This document shows positions 8,768 to 18,696 of a stretch of DNA of 64,000 nucleotides, in pieces. Under the pieces are notes generated by a model, which worked only from the letters and a program-made list of their open reading frames with translations, was not told where the DNA came from and made no database searches. Positions within the stretch are counted from its first letter, which is position 1. Every line of letters begins with the position of its first letter. Origin of the DNA: JANXQG01 sp963824275 (GTDB lineage Bacteria; Planctomycetota; Planctomycetia; Pirellulales; Thermoguttaceae); NCBI GenBank assembly GCA_963824275.1, contig CAWGOT010000015.1:248001-312000 (forward strand). Direction: 5' to 3'. Position numbers and translations under genes: made by a program.

Positions 8768-9172
8768 TTGCCGGCGATTCAGGCCCCTCTTTCGGCTGGC
8801 GAACTATTGGACCGGATTTCGATCCTGAAGTTGAAGCAGACCAGAATCCCCGATGCCGCCGCACGGCAGAACGTCGAGCGCGAACTGCGGGCGCTGAGGG
8901 AAGTTCAGCGGCGATCCGTCCCCTGCGATGCGGCGTTGGACGCGTTGGTTGGCGAGTTACAAGCCGTGAACGAAAAGCTTTGGGAGAGCGAGGACGACAT
9001 TCGGGCCTGCGAGGCCCAGGGCGATTTCGGCCCTCGATTCGTCGAACTCGCGCGTTCGGTCTACCTGACGAACGACCGCCGCTCGGCGATCAAGCGGCGC
9101 ATTAACGAAGCGTCCGGTTCGGCGATCATGGAGGAGAAACTCTACAACCGCGAGGGCATTCGGCGGCCATGA
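8768..9172 (+). CDS. DUF6165 family protein
   Basis: 134 residues, start TTG at 8768, the position expected for the family (MPAIQAPLSAGELLDRISIL). The helical protein carries LSAGELLDRISILKLKQTR, ELQAVNEKLWESEDDIRACE and IKRRINEASGSAIMEEKLYN, the conserved blocks of this family, which is usually found beside glycosyltransferases. Function is unknown. It overlaps the next gene by ATGA (9169-9172), so the two are translationally coupled. No clear ribosome site is seen because the dispersed hairpin repeat lies just upstream. Confidence 0.75.
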   Translation: MPAIQAPLSAGELLDRISILKLKQTRIPDAAARQNVERELRALREVQRRSVPCDAALDALVGELQAVNEKLWESEDDIRACEAQGDFGPRFVELARSVYLTNDRRSAIKRRINEASGSAIMEEKLYNREGIRRP

Positions 9173-10013
9173 TCGTATACTACCTCAATCTGCGCGACGC
9201 ACGGATCGCCAGGAGCGATTCCTGGCCGCCAACGCGATGATCGCCGACTTTCATCGTTGGGAGGCGGTCGATGGGACGCGGCTGTCTAATGAGGATCTGT
9301 TGCGTGCCGGCGCGATCGTAGAGCCGCTCAAGGCATATTCTCCAGGAGCAATAGGTTGCGCCCTTTCGCACAGGAGCCTTTGGGAGCATTGTGCAGCGGG
9401 GGAAGCCGCCGTGACCCTATGCGAGGACGACGCGATCTTTAACCGCCATTTCAGCCGCCGGGCGGAGGCCGTCTTGTCCGGCCTGCCGCGGGACTGGGAC
9501 ATCATTCTCTGGGGTTGGAATTTCGATTCGATCCTGCATGTTGAAGTGATTGAGGGGCTGGGGCAAGCGGTGATGCATTTCGCCCCCGCGAGGCTTGGGG
9601 CTCGCGCGGCCGAGTTTCAGGAGAAGGCGCATGAAATCCTGCCCTTGCGGCTGGTCATGGCATTTGGAACGATTTGTTATTCCGTGTCGCGGAAGGGGGC
9701 GCGGTCCCTGCTACAGAGGTGCTTTCCGCTGAGGAACGAAGTCGTCTTTATTCCCGGCCTGGGCCGCAAGATATTGAGCTTCGGCATCGATTCGGTGATG
9801 AACAAGCACTACGCGGCTCTGAAGTCTTATGTCGCGTTTCCGCCGCTGGTGTGGACCGAGAACGATAAATCGACCTCGGATGCGGCGCGAAGTTCTGCAA
9901 CAACAGCGAGTATGCGGCCCGTAGTCGAGACCGACACTAACCCCAAGCGTCAGCGAGGTTTTAAAGTCGTTGCCTCGCTTACGCTTCGGGTTAGTCTGCA
10001 GCCTGGATTGTGA
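9169..10013 (+). CDS. Glycosyltransferase family 25-like protein, one frameshift
   Basis: The gene starts at 9169 (MIVYYLNLRDA), overlapping the DUF6165 stop, then shifts frame near 9203 to RQERFLAANAMIADFHRWEA. GT25 blocks follow: AYSPGAIGCALSHRSLWEHC, TLCEDDAIFNRHF and DIILWGWNFDS, with the ED pair expected for nucleotide-sugar/metal binding. Members transfer sugars to lipopolysaccharide or similar glycans. The final 30 residues (TNPKRQRGF, VASLTLRVS) are translated from a dispersed palindromic repeat, so the native C terminus was replaced or extended. The frameshift may be a sequence error. Confidence 0.75.
9937..9995. repeat. Dispersed hairpin repeat, copy 2, inside the GT25 reading frame
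   Basis: ACTAACCCCAAGCGTCAGCG and CGCTTACGCTTCGGGTTAGT are inverted arms. Translated, it gives NPKRQRG and ASLTLRVS. Confidence 0.7.
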
Positions 10014-10342
10014 CAATCTCAACCGCGGGCGGTATACAGCACAGCCCACCCAACAACACCCGTGATTGCTGGGCCGGCACTCGCAAGCTCCCGTGAAGCC
10101 ATACCTCTTGTGTGCATTTCATCTCCCCAAAGGAATGAACGTTCCATCAATTGCTGCGCACATAATCCGACGAAATTCAAAATTCTGTAAACCGTTATGA
10201 ATAAACGTGTTAGGACAAGATTGCCGCCCGTGCGGCGAAATTATTTTCCCATTTCAAGGCCCTCATCCGTATATATATCTGGAAACGCGTTGTTCTTTGA
10301 CAATTTGATGAAAAGAAACCCGCCCTCGGCGTGAGGGAATGA

Positions 10343-10454
10343 GAGATGAAGGATGAGAGATGAAGGATCAGAGATGAAGGATGAGAGATGAAGGATCAGA
10401 GATGAAGGATCAGAGATGAAGGATCAGAGATGAAGGATCAGAGATGAAGGATGA
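10343..10454. repeat. Eight tandem copies of a 14-bp unit GAGATGAAGGATSA
   Basis: The units follow one another without spacers; only position 13 varies (G or C). This is a simple tandem array, not CRISPR. Confidence 0.9.
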
Positions 10455-10553
10455 AGAGCACCGAAGCCACCAACCGGCTGTCGCTACAAAATAAAAAATT
10501 TAATGACCCAGCGAATGGATGAATAGTAATGATTGGGGGCAAAACCTGTGATT

Positions 10554-10650
10554 CGTGGCCAAATCCGGAAAAAGTGGCCAGATTTGGCCGGATTTGGCCG
10601 GATTTGGCCAGAACGTGGCCGAATTTGGCCAGAAATGTGGCCAGATTTCC
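10554..10650. repeat. Periodic TGGCC/GATTTGGCC tract
   Basis: GATTTGGCC-type units recur about every 10-11 bp on the plus strand, close to one helical turn. The units are imperfect. No protein family is apparent in any frame. Confidence 0.6.
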
Positions 10651-10926
10651 ACCATAAGGGTTATAAAAGCAAATGACTCTCTGGAGTGTAAAGACATCGA
10701 ATTCCAGCGGTTTTTGCGATGCGGACATGTCCTACGGCGAATACACTCTACGAAAGTCGAGGGGTGAAAATGGCAGAAAAACAGACGAAACGAGCCTTCT
10801 GGCCACAAAAAGGTCCGACAACACCGGATTTCCCATCGAAATGGTGGTTGAATTTATCCGCAAAGTGGTATTTGCAGGCACCGCAGCCGATTTCCTTGAA
10901 CTTTCTCCTTGCAGTTGGATAATCCA

Positions 10927-13900
10927 ATGAAAAGAACATTCTCGGTGATCGCGGTCCTTCTCGGTTGGGTCCGCGTATTGTCCGCCGCCGCCGAACCGGT
11001 GGAAGTCGTTTCTCCCGATGGGCAAGTCCGCCTGCGCCTGGAAGTGCAGGACTTCGAGGGCGTCGCCGGATGTCCGCACTACAGCGTGCAGTATCGCGGC
11101 AAGACCGTGATTGCCCTCTCGCGGCTTGGGCTGGAACTCGAGCACCAGGTACTCCTGGTCGACGGGAGCCCGACAGGCGGCTTTTCCATCGAACACATCG
11201 AGCGCGGCGATGTCGATAGCTCGTGGAAGCCGGTCTACGGGGAACGCAACATCATCCGCGACCACTATCGGCTGGCGGTCGTCGGCTTACGGCAGCAAGC
11301 GCCGCCGCATCGCGCGCTGCAACTGGAGCTGCGCGCTATAACGAAGGGGCCGCCTTCTGCTACGTCCTTCCCAAGCAGCCCGGCCTGACCGACGCGAACA
11401 TCGTCCGCGAAATAACCGAATTCCGCCTGCCCAGCGACGGCGACGCCTGGGCGACCTATACGGCCCAGGGACCCTACACTAAGGTGCCGGTGAGTCAGGT
11501 CAAATCGGGTTGCGAGCGGCCCCTGGTCGTGCGGCTGGCCGACGATCTGTATGCGGCACTGGCCGAGGCCCGCCTGGTGGACTACGCCCGCATGAAGTTC
11601 GGACCGGCGCCGATAATGGGGTCAGGTCCGATTGGTGCGCAGCACGCTGCGGGCCGTTCCGGCCAATCGGACCCGACTCCCTTACCGGCGCCCCGCCTTG
11701 TCGCCGAGCTGGGCGGCCCGGTCACCGCAACGCTCCCGCTGCGAACTCCCTGGCGCGTGGTGATGGCGGCGGAGAGTCCGGGGCGGTTGCTGGAGAACAA
11801 CGACGTCATCCTCAATCTCAACGACCCTTGCGCCCTGCCTTCCACGGAGTGGATCAAGCCCGGCAAGGTGATTCGCGAAGTGACGCTCAGCACGCTCGGT
11901 TCCAAGGCCTGCGTCGATTTCGCCGTCAAGCACCATCTGCAGTATGTCGAGCTGGATGCCGGCTGGTATGGGCCGGAAGCGACGGGCGACCCACGCGCCG
12001 TATCGGTCAAGGCGGATCGCCCGCAAGGTGAACTCGATCTGCCGGAGGTGCTTCGCTATGCCAAGGAACATCAGGTCGGCATCATCCTGTACGTCAATCA
12101 AAAACCCTTGGAACGCTACGCCGATGAAATCTTTCCACTTTATAAGAAGTGGGGCGTGGCGGGGATCAAGTTCGGTTTCGTCAACGTCGGCTCGCAACAA
12201 TGGACCGCCTGGCTGCACGGGGCGGTCCGCAAGGCGGCGGCCAGCGAGCTGATGGTTGACATCCACGACGAGTACCGGCCAACAGGCTACACGCGGACCT
12301 ATCCGAACCTGGTCACCCAAGAGGGCATCCGCGGCGACGAGGAGCGGCAGCCCAACGAGTTGCAGCTCATGTCGTTGTTTTGCCGCATGCTGGCCGGCCC
12401 CGCCGACATCACCGTCTGCTATTATGACGAGCGGGTCGACAAGCAGGCCTCGCATGCCTACCAGCTCGCGAAGGCCGTTTGCTTCTATTGCCCTTGGCAG
12501 TTCCTTTACTGGTACGATCGCCCCGGCAACATCGGCCGGATGCCCGCGAGCGGTCACAACATCCTGGGCGACGAGCCGGAATTGGAGTTCTTCGACCACT
12601 GCCCGACCGTCTGGGATGACACGAAGGTCCTGCGGGGAGCCATTGGCGAGTACGGCGTCATTGCGCGGCGGAGCGGGCCCGAGTGGTTCATCGGCGGCAT
12701 GAATACGGACCGCCCGCGGGAATTCGAGGTCCCGCTCACGTTCCTCGATGCCGGCAAGCGGTATGTCGCCCACATCTACTCGGACGATCCAAGCCTGCCG
12801 ACGCGGACGCATGTTCGCATCGATCGCTACTTGGCAGACGGCGGCACAGTGCTGCGAATCAGCATGCCGGCCCGCGGCGGGCAGGCGATTCGCATCGTGC
12901 CGGCCACGGGCGGCGAAACGTATCCTGCCTACCCGAGTTCAGCGAACAGCTTTCGCGGCGGAGAGAGGGATGCCGGCACCCCCCATGCGACGGCAAATGG
13001 GAAGGGCTCCGTGTCGCATACGGGAGGCGCGCCTCCCTCTCTCCCGGCCGGTTCGCCCCCGGCCTTCGTCCATCCGGGACTCCTGCACTCGAAGGACGAT
13101 CTGGAGCGCATGAAGCATAAGGTAAGTCAACGCGCCCAGCCCTGGTACGCCGGTTTCGAGAAGCTCCGCGATGATTCGCATTCGCGGGCCGACTGGCGGC
13201 TGCGCGGCCCGTTTGCCAAGGTCGTCCGTGCGCCCGGCGCTGGCTTGCACATTGCGGAAATGGACGCCGACGCCAACGCCGCTTACCAGAACGCGCTGAT
13301 GTGGTGCATTACCGGCAACGAGGCCCACGCGAAGAAAGCCTGCGAGATTCTCAACGCCTGGTCGAGCCAATTGCAGGAAATCTCGGGCTCGGACCGCGAA
13401 TTGGGCGCCGTCGCTGGGAGGCTTCAAGTTCGTCAATGCGGCGGAGTTGATGCGGGCCACCTATCCCGGCTGGTCGCCGGAGGAGGTCCGCGCCTGCCAG
13501 GCCATGCTGCGGCGGGCGATCTACCCGGCGATCGAGAACTTCGCCACCTTTGCCAACGGCAACTGGGACACGGGCTGCATCAAGACGCAGATGGCCATCG
13601 GCGTGTTCTGCGACGATCGCAAGATCTTCGATCGCGCGGTGGAGTACTTCTACCGCGGCGAGGGCAACGGCCGCCTCACGCATTACATCGTCGATGCCGG
13701 CGGCCAGTGCCAGGAAAGCGGGCGCGACCAGACGCATGCGCAACTCGGGCTGGGGCACCTGGCCGAGGCCTGCGAGATCGGCTGGCATCAGCAGATCGAC
13801 ATGTACGGGGCGGAGGACAACCGCTTGCTGAAGGGTTTCGAGTACACGGCCCGCTACAATCTGGGCGGTGAAGTGCCTTTTAAGCCGCAGGTCGATACGA

Positions 13901-14142
13901 CCGGAAAGTACCATCCCATGAAGATCTCGGACCAGGGGCGCGGAACGCTGCGGCCGATCTATGAGTTGGTCTGGAACCATTTTCACCAGCGTCGCGGTCT
14001 CGATGCGCCTTTTACTGGGCGAGCCGTCGAGAAGATTCGGCCGGAGGGCGCCGCATTTGACGCCGATCATCCGGGGTTCGGCACGCTCTTGTTCGCCGAG
14101 GAAGCGGCGAAGCGGCCGGCCAGCGCGGGGACTGCCAAGTAA
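10927..14142 (+). CDS. Secreted GH97 glycosidase fused to an alginate-lyase-like domain, two frameshifts
   Basis: Signal peptide MKRTFSVIAVLLGWVRVLSAAAEP. The GH97 N-terminal sandwich starts VEVVSPDGQVRLRLEVQD. The barrel shows HLQYVELDAGWYGPEA, WGVAGIKFGFVNVGSQQW, DIHDEYRPTGYTRTYPN and TQEGIRGDEE, and the GH97 C-terminal domain ends near AIRIVPATGG. After a repeat-encoded linker (12957-13049) comes an alginate-lyase-like all-helical domain: HPGLLHSKDDLERMK, FATFANGNWDTGCIKTQMA, GGQCQESGRDQTHAQLGLGH. Frameshifts lie near 11338 (LELRA/YNEGAAF) and 13409 (before SLGGFKFVNAAEL). The total length of 1072 codons fits one polypeptide. A role in carbohydrate or uronate-polymer degradation outside the cytoplasm is likely. 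Confidence 0.8.
11619..11682. repeat. REP-like palindrome inside the GH97 frame
   Basis: GGGGTCAGGTCCGATTGG and CCAATCGGACCCGACTCCC are inverted arms around GCGCAGC/GCTGCGGGCC. Translated in frame as IMGSGPIG to QSDPTP, with no stop. The GGGGTCAG start resembles the RAYT element end. Confidence 0.7.
12957..13049. repeat. Imperfect 93-bp palindromic element forming the GH97/lyase linker
   Basis: Arms of about 38 bp match inversely: GGCGGAGAGAGGGATGCCGG with CCTCCCTCTCTCCCGGCC, and CATGCGACGG with TGTCGCATACG. It reads through in frame as a Gly/Ser/Pro-rich linker between two enzyme domains. Confidence 0.65.
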
Positions 14143-14297
14143 TGGAAGATATGCCCCCTCAAGGCAGAATTACGAGCCGATTGGTCCGGCTGGAAGGTCT
14201 GGCTCGATTTCCCACCGCAACCGATAGCCGATATAATAGGACGATCTAACCCCATTTGGCTTTGCGCTCGGAAAGCAGCAACCAAGCAGAGAGAATC

Positions 14298-14510
14298 ATG
14301 CCCGCACACGATTGGACGCGCGTTGAAGCGGGTATTTTTCACGCATTCCACCATGCGTGGATCAACGAGATCAGTCGGGCGTTGAATCGGGGAGTTTTGC
14401 CTCCGCAATATTATGCGCTGATTGAAAAGAGCGGCTCTCCGGTTTCGCTTCTGGATTCATCACTGGAAACTCGTGTGACCGCGGAAACGGAGATGGTGCT
14501 CGTTCGGGGA
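14298..14510 (+). pseudogene. N-terminal fragment of a conserved HDWTRV-type protein
   Basis: The sequence MPAHDWTRVEAGIFHAFHHA, followed by WINEISRALNRGVLPPQYYAL, matches the start of a protein family I recall as widespread in planctomycetes (function unknown). Similarity stops after about 45 residues and the frame then runs into the antisense of the next gene. The rest is missing, so this is a truncated gene. Confidence 0.5.
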
Positions 14511-14512
14511 TT

Positions 14513-15415
14513 CTACATCACGCCGTTTTCCATTTCTTCAAGAACCGTTGGCCAGAAGGCAATATCCCAGCCCGCCATTGCTTCCGGGTCGATACTGCGC
14601 AGTTCTTCGCGTAGTGATTCGATGTCTGGAGTTCTCCCGTCGCTGGCTTTGTCAACGATTGCGATAAACTCCACAAAGCGCGCGATGTCGCTGTTGATCA
14701 GCGACGGGGTTTCGTAACCGTTGGAACCTGCGGCATCGACAATCGTAACTGCGCTGGTAGAACGCTGTATGCACAGTTCCTCCCCGGACTCCATTTCTCC
14801 GATCCTGTAGTATTGAGAAAGATCAACCGGATGCTGGGCCTGGTAAAATCGCCACAACTCTGGCGTTCTGCCGAGGCGGCGACAAGCCCTCCCGAAAGCG
14901 CGCGTCTCAACTTCGCGCCACCACGCGACGTACTTGTCCAATTGTAGCAAGCCGGTGCGAGCCAAGCCTAATTCGAAGAAGAATGCTCGCGAGGGGAGGC
15001 CAATGTCAACAAGGACGTGCTTTGCGAGCTCGGGAAGCGGGAGGTTTGAAACGGCCTGGATGGGTAGAGTCTGGCGTTCGGAGCCAAAATGGGTCTTGAG
15101 CTGCTCGGGCGAAAGAGGAAACGACCACTCCACTTCACCATGCCGGACTCCGTCCTGAGTAATTTGATTCTCCTCAGCGCGTGGCGGTGGCGAACCGGCA
15201 GCCAGTGCCTTCAACTCCTCGTTGTAGACGTACTGGCTCATGTCCATGATTTCGCATAGCGGCGGGATCGCGAGAGGCGCCATCAGCACTAGGTCGTGCC
15301 CGCGATTTCGTGCTTCCTCAAGAGCACGCCGGAGCGACATGACTCCCAACTCTGCGCCACGGCGGGCACGGACACGGACCTTTGGGGATGTAATCTCGTT
15401 GTTGACAATGCTCAT
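14513..15415 (-). CDS. Fusion of an IF3 N-terminal-like domain and a SUKH-like domain
   Basis: A 300-residue protein. Residues 1-75 are a clear translation initiation factor IF-3 N-domain: MSIVNNEITSPKVRVRARRG, LGVMSLRRALEEARNRGHDL and PPLCEIMDMSQYVYNEE. The IF3 C-domain is absent. The rest reads PLPELAKHVLVDIGLPSRAFF, YYRIGEMESGEELCI, TIVDAAGSNG and LINSDIARFVEFI, the pattern of SUKH (SMI1/KNR4-type) immunity domains. The start at 15415 is the one aligned with IF3; an open frame extending to 16129 is antisense read-through. It begins 25 nt after the HD phosphohydrolase stop, so the two are probably co-transcribed. Function is unknown. Confidence 0.7.
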   Translation of the reverse strand: MSIVNNEITSPKVRVRARRGAELGVMSLRRALEEARNRGHDLVLMAPLAIPPLCEIMDMSQYVYNEELKALAAGSPPPRAEENQITQDGVRHGEVEWSFPLSPEQLKTHFGSERQTLPIQAVSNLPLPELAKHVLVDIGLPSRAFFFELGLARTGLLQLDKYVAWWREVETRAFGRACRRLGRTPELWRFYQAQHPVDLSQYYRIGEMESGEELCIQRSTSAVTIVDAAGSNGYETPSLINSDIARFVEFIAIVDKASDGRTPDIESLREELRSIDPEAMAGWDIAFWPTVLEEMENGVM

Positions 15416-15440
15416 GGCTACATGCTCATGCAAGTGCTTC

Positions 15441-16774
15441 TCACCCCGTCCGCTCGATCGCCTGGTCCAGCAGTTGCAGCAGATTCGGCAGTCGGCGGAG
15501 ATCGGCAACCAGGCGGGGATGGGCGTAGATGCGGACCCGCTTGACGTAATCGTCGAACTGCTCCGTGGCCAGGGCCCGAACCACGGGCGAGACCTCGGAC
15601 AGATTCCGCCACGTGCCTTCCTTGGGGAATTGGATTTCGATCGAGATCTGCACCTCGCGGGAGACAGGAGGGGCGTCGAAGAGGATCTCGTGCGGCGCCA
15701 CGACGCGCCCCAGGGCGGTGCTCGCCAATGTGGCAAAATGCTCGCAACAGGCCGCCAGCCAGGGATACGGCCGCCGCGCCAACCGCTGGTAGAGTTCCTT
15801 GCCATCGGAAAAGCCGAACTGCGCCAGCCGCTTGTAAAGCTGCCGCGTGGGACCGAACAGCCCTCGCAGCAAGTCGCCGGCCGGTCCCTCGCCGGCCACG
15901 CGCTGGAGCTCGACCACAAAGTCATGCTCGCCCAGGCGGAACAAGGCGTCCAGGTCCAGCACGCCGTGCAGAAAACAGAAACGCCCGCTGGAACATGGCC
16001 GTTGCCGCACGCACGCCATGATGCCAATAGACCTCGCTGAACATCACATAACGGGCAAAGACCATCAGCTCGGCGGCCGTGCGGCCCTTGTCGCTGATCG
16101 CCAGGCCGTCGCCAGCCGCGTTCAGGCAAAGGCTGCCCAGGAGCCGCTGCTGATCGAAATGCCGGCCGTAGGGCACGCCGGCGTGCAGGCTGTCGCGGAA
16201 CAGGTAATCCATCTTGTCGATGTCGATCGGGCCGGAGAGCATGCTGGCCAGGATCCGCGAGGCCGCGTCGCGCGGCTTATCGCTCAAACAGCGCCACGAC
16301 CTCCCGCGGCTGCACGTTCCAATCGTGCCGCAACACGTCGCCGATCTCGCCTTCCAGCAGAAAACTGTTGGCGAACAACTCGTGGCTCGGCACGCCGGGC
16401 AACTCGATGTCTTCGATCGGATGGCAAAACGGCCAGTGGCCCAAGTCGTGCAGCAGGGCGGCGGCGAGAAAAATCTCGGCGTTCTCAGGGCTGATGGCCG
16501 CCTGGAAGCGTTCGTCATGGGCCAGCCGCTTCAAATACAGCAGCCCTAAGCGAAAGACGCCCAGGCTGTGCTCGAAGCGGGTGTGATGGGCCGCCGGATA
16601 GACCAGCGACACCAGGCCCAATTGGCTGATCCGCGCCAGGCGGTGAAAGTCGGCCGTGTCGATCACCTGCCGCACGCGCCGCGTGAGCGGAACGTCGATC
16701 TCCGGCGGGATGCGGATCAGCGAACGCCGGGCGTCCAAGGCGGCCACTTCGGGAATGTCGAGAATGCTGGACAT
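15441..16774 (-). CDS. HD-domain phosphohydrolase (dNTPase/ppGpp hydrolase-like), two frameshifts
   Basis: Start MSSILDIPEVAALDARRSLI at 16774. HD-type metal site: HHTRFEHSLGVFRLGLL, LLHDLGHWPFCHPIED and, after a first frameshift near 16283, SGPIDIDKMDYLFRDSLHAG. A second frameshift near 15988 joins TAMFQRAFLF to HGVLDLDALFRLGEHDFVVE. The C-terminal part (to 15441) contains VQISIEIQFPKEGTWRNLSE. Total about 445 residues, the usual length of this cytosolic family, which cleaves phosphates from nucleotides. Clean domain continuity on both sides of each shift suggests sequence errors. Confidence 0.75.
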
Positions 16775-16787
16775 GCTTTCGTACCCT

Positions 16788-16826
16788 TCACGCTCCGCGA
16801 TGTCCTGCCTCACGCGGAGCGTGAGG
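16788..16826. repeat. CACGCGGAGCGTGA palindrome pair
   Basis: TCACGCTCCGCG (upstream) and CACGCGGAGCGTGA form an inverted pair between the HD gene start and the next gene's stop. The same core recurs three times at 46061-46157. Confidence 0.65.
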
Positions 16827-16832
16827 AGTACA

Positions 16833-17549
16833 TCATTGCCACGGCCAGCCCAATTGCCACGGCCAGCCCAGCCCGGCGATCCATCCCAGGACCATGGTCA
16901 GGGCGACATAGAAGGCGTAATGGAAGAACCCGTTGGCCGTTTCCAGATCGAAGGAGAACTTGCCGGCCATCGCCCCCACGATCAAGAACGGCGGAACCAC
17001 CATGGCCCAATAAAGCGGGACCATGCCCGTGACCGGGTCCGACAGCGCGGTCTTCACATAGGGAAACACCGCCCAGAGAATGATGTAGACCACGCCGCAA
17101 ATGGTCGCGCGGATCATGAGCTCAGTACCGCGGTGGGGCTCCAACTCGTCGTCGCGGAGAAACGTATAGGCCACCGCCGCCAGCGCGGGAGAAACCAGCA
17201 GCAAACCGACGCCACTCAGCACGTAGCGTAGCGTAGTGGAATCGGCAGCCACGAAAAAGCGCATCGCCAACGCCACGAGGAGCGCGGCCAGGATCGCGCC
17301 GCCAACCGCCCCGGCCATGACCGGCTTGATGCGCGTCTTCTCCCTGGCGATAGGCTTCAACAGTAGCTTGCCCGTGACGCCCTTGCCGCCCCCGGAGAAT
17401 TCGTCCGGGGCGTGGATTTTGACTTCGGGGGCCTTTGCCGGGATCGTGATTTTTCCCTTGCAGGTAGGGCAGAGCCCCGTCTTGCCGGCAAATTTGTCGT
17501 CGACATTGATGGTCTTCTTACAGCCCGGACAGGTAACTGCGATGGACAT
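16833..17549 (-). CDS. Zinc-ribbon membrane protein
   Basis: 238 residues. The N terminus (about 1-40) is a zinc ribbon: CPGCKK with a second CPTCKGK. It is followed by six or so hydrophobic segments (VMAGAVGGAILAALLVALAM, YVLSGVGLLLVSPALAAVAY, CGVVYIILWAVFPYV, YWAMVVPPFLIVGAMAG, FYVALTMVLGWIAGLGW). Such ribbon-plus-membrane proteins are frequent in planctomycetes and of unknown role. The C terminus ends LGWPWQLGWPWQ because of an 18-bp direct duplication. It is transcribed away from the zinc-ribbon gene at 17780. Confidence 0.75.
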   Translation of the reverse strand: MSIAVTCPGCKKTINVDDKFAGKTGLCPTCKGKITIPAKAPEVKIHAPDEFSGGGKGVTGKLLLKPIAREKTRIKPVMAGAVGGAILAALLVALAMRFFVAADSTTLRYVLSGVGLLLVSPALAAVAYTFLRDDELEPHRGTELMIRATICGVVYIILWAVFPYVKTALSDPVTGMVPLYWAMVVPPFLIVGAMAGKFSFDLETANGFFHYAFYVALTMVLGWIAGLGWPWQLGWPWQ

Positions 17550-17779
17550 GTGCTAACTCATTGGAGGAACGTGGTCTACGGCTGCCTTCTAGTTTCGCAT
17601 ATTCGCATGGCATGTCAAGAAACCCGTGCCCGGATTATGCAGGCAGGGTGGGCGACAATCTTACCTTCTAAATAATCCGGGCCTGAAGATCATTGTGTCC
17701 GACGGCACGGTGAGTTAATCTAAAGAGAACCCCATCGGGCTATTTCCAAAAACCGTCTTCTTGCTCGTACGGTAGGCTC

Positions 17780-18582
17780 ATGATCGAATTCCTTTGCCCT
17801 GAAGGACACAAAATTCGCTGCCCCAAGGAAAATGCGGGGCGGCCGGCGAAATGCCCCAAGTGTGGAGTGGGGTTTCGAATCCCTACCATCGAAGAGTTGG
17901 GCCTAGACGAATCGGCCGTCGCCGACGCCACCTTAGCGGGCGAAGAAGTGACCAATGAACCGGCGACCCCCCGTTCGCCCGGGGATAGCGGCAAGCAGGC
18001 CGCGGCCACGGTTACTTCCTCAAAAGAGCGTCAAATCGAGTTTCTCTGTCCCAACGGCCATCACCTTCACGGGCCGGCCAGTTTGCAGGGGCGGGCGGGC
18101 GAATGTCCCGAGTGCGGCTCCCGGTTTCGCATTCCGATCATCGACGAACCGGAAGCCGAAGCCCTCGCTGCGCCTGACGAGGCGGAGGTTGCCGTCGAGG
18201 AAGAGATCTCGTTGGACAGCCCTACGCCGCTGGCGGCGCCCAGCCTGTCGATTCACTGGAACCGCTCGATTTTTTGCAGGTGCTGGAGGGCGGCGGCGGG
18301 CCGGCCAGAACGCCCGCGATGCCTTCAGTTCATCCCCTTGCCGCGCTGTTTATCGAACTTTGGGCCGCCCGCGGCGAAGGCAGCCGGGTCGAGGTCCATC
18401 TCGAAAGCGGTAGCGTGCTGCTGCCCGACGGCTATTTGAAGCCGCATTCCCAGCAGGATTACGCGGTTTTGGTGACGAAAGACCCCGACGGCCTCTCGAC
18501 CGTTACCGTGGTGCCCTGGAATTCGATCGCGAAAATCATCCTGCGGGCGGTTCAGCAAGTGCCGGGGGAAGTGGTGCGGTAA
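17780..18582 (+). CDS. Protein with two zinc ribbons, one frameshift
   Basis: Two similar ribbons: MIEFLCPEGHKIRCP with CPKCGVGFRIP, and IEFLCPNGHHLHGP with CPECGSRFRIP, each about 40 residues. An acidic linker follows. Near 18235 the frame shifts; the following part reads PVDSLEPLDFLQVLEGGGG, LAALFIELWAARGEGSRVEV and VVPWNSIAKIILRAVQQVPG to 18582. No membrane helix. Function unknown; the repeated ribbons suggest a structural or nucleic-acid/protein-binding role. The frameshift is a one-base step in GGCGGCGCCC. Confidence 0.65.
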
Positions 18583-18696
18583 AAAGCGGTCTTGCTTGCG
18601 GAGGGCAGAATTCTATATACTCTGCCCGACCTGCTGGGGATCGAATGGACCCGATGCCCAGTCGTTTGGATTTTGCTGGTTTAAGGAGGAACCGCA

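Larger units (their letters stand above)
10014..10926. other. Gene-free 0.9-kb region with two tandem-repeat tracts
   Basis: I find no convincing gene here. It holds AT-rich stretches (10140-10320), a 14-bp tandem repeat (10343-10454) and a TGGCC-rich periodic tract (10554-10650). A short open frame near 10770-10922 (MAEKQTKRAFWPQKG onward) has no recognisable family. The next gene starts at 10927. Confidence 0.5.

Noticed and set aside
10343..10454. Possible CRISPR array
   Set aside because: The 14-bp units are contiguous with no spacers and there are no cas genes.
11682..12812. Minus-strand frame of 376 codons inside the GH97 region
   Set aside because: Shadow of the GH97 coding strand, no domains.
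15416..16129. N-terminal extension of the IF3/SUKH gene
   Set aside because: It is an off-frame reading of the HD phosphohydrolase coding strand; IF3 similarity begins at 15415.
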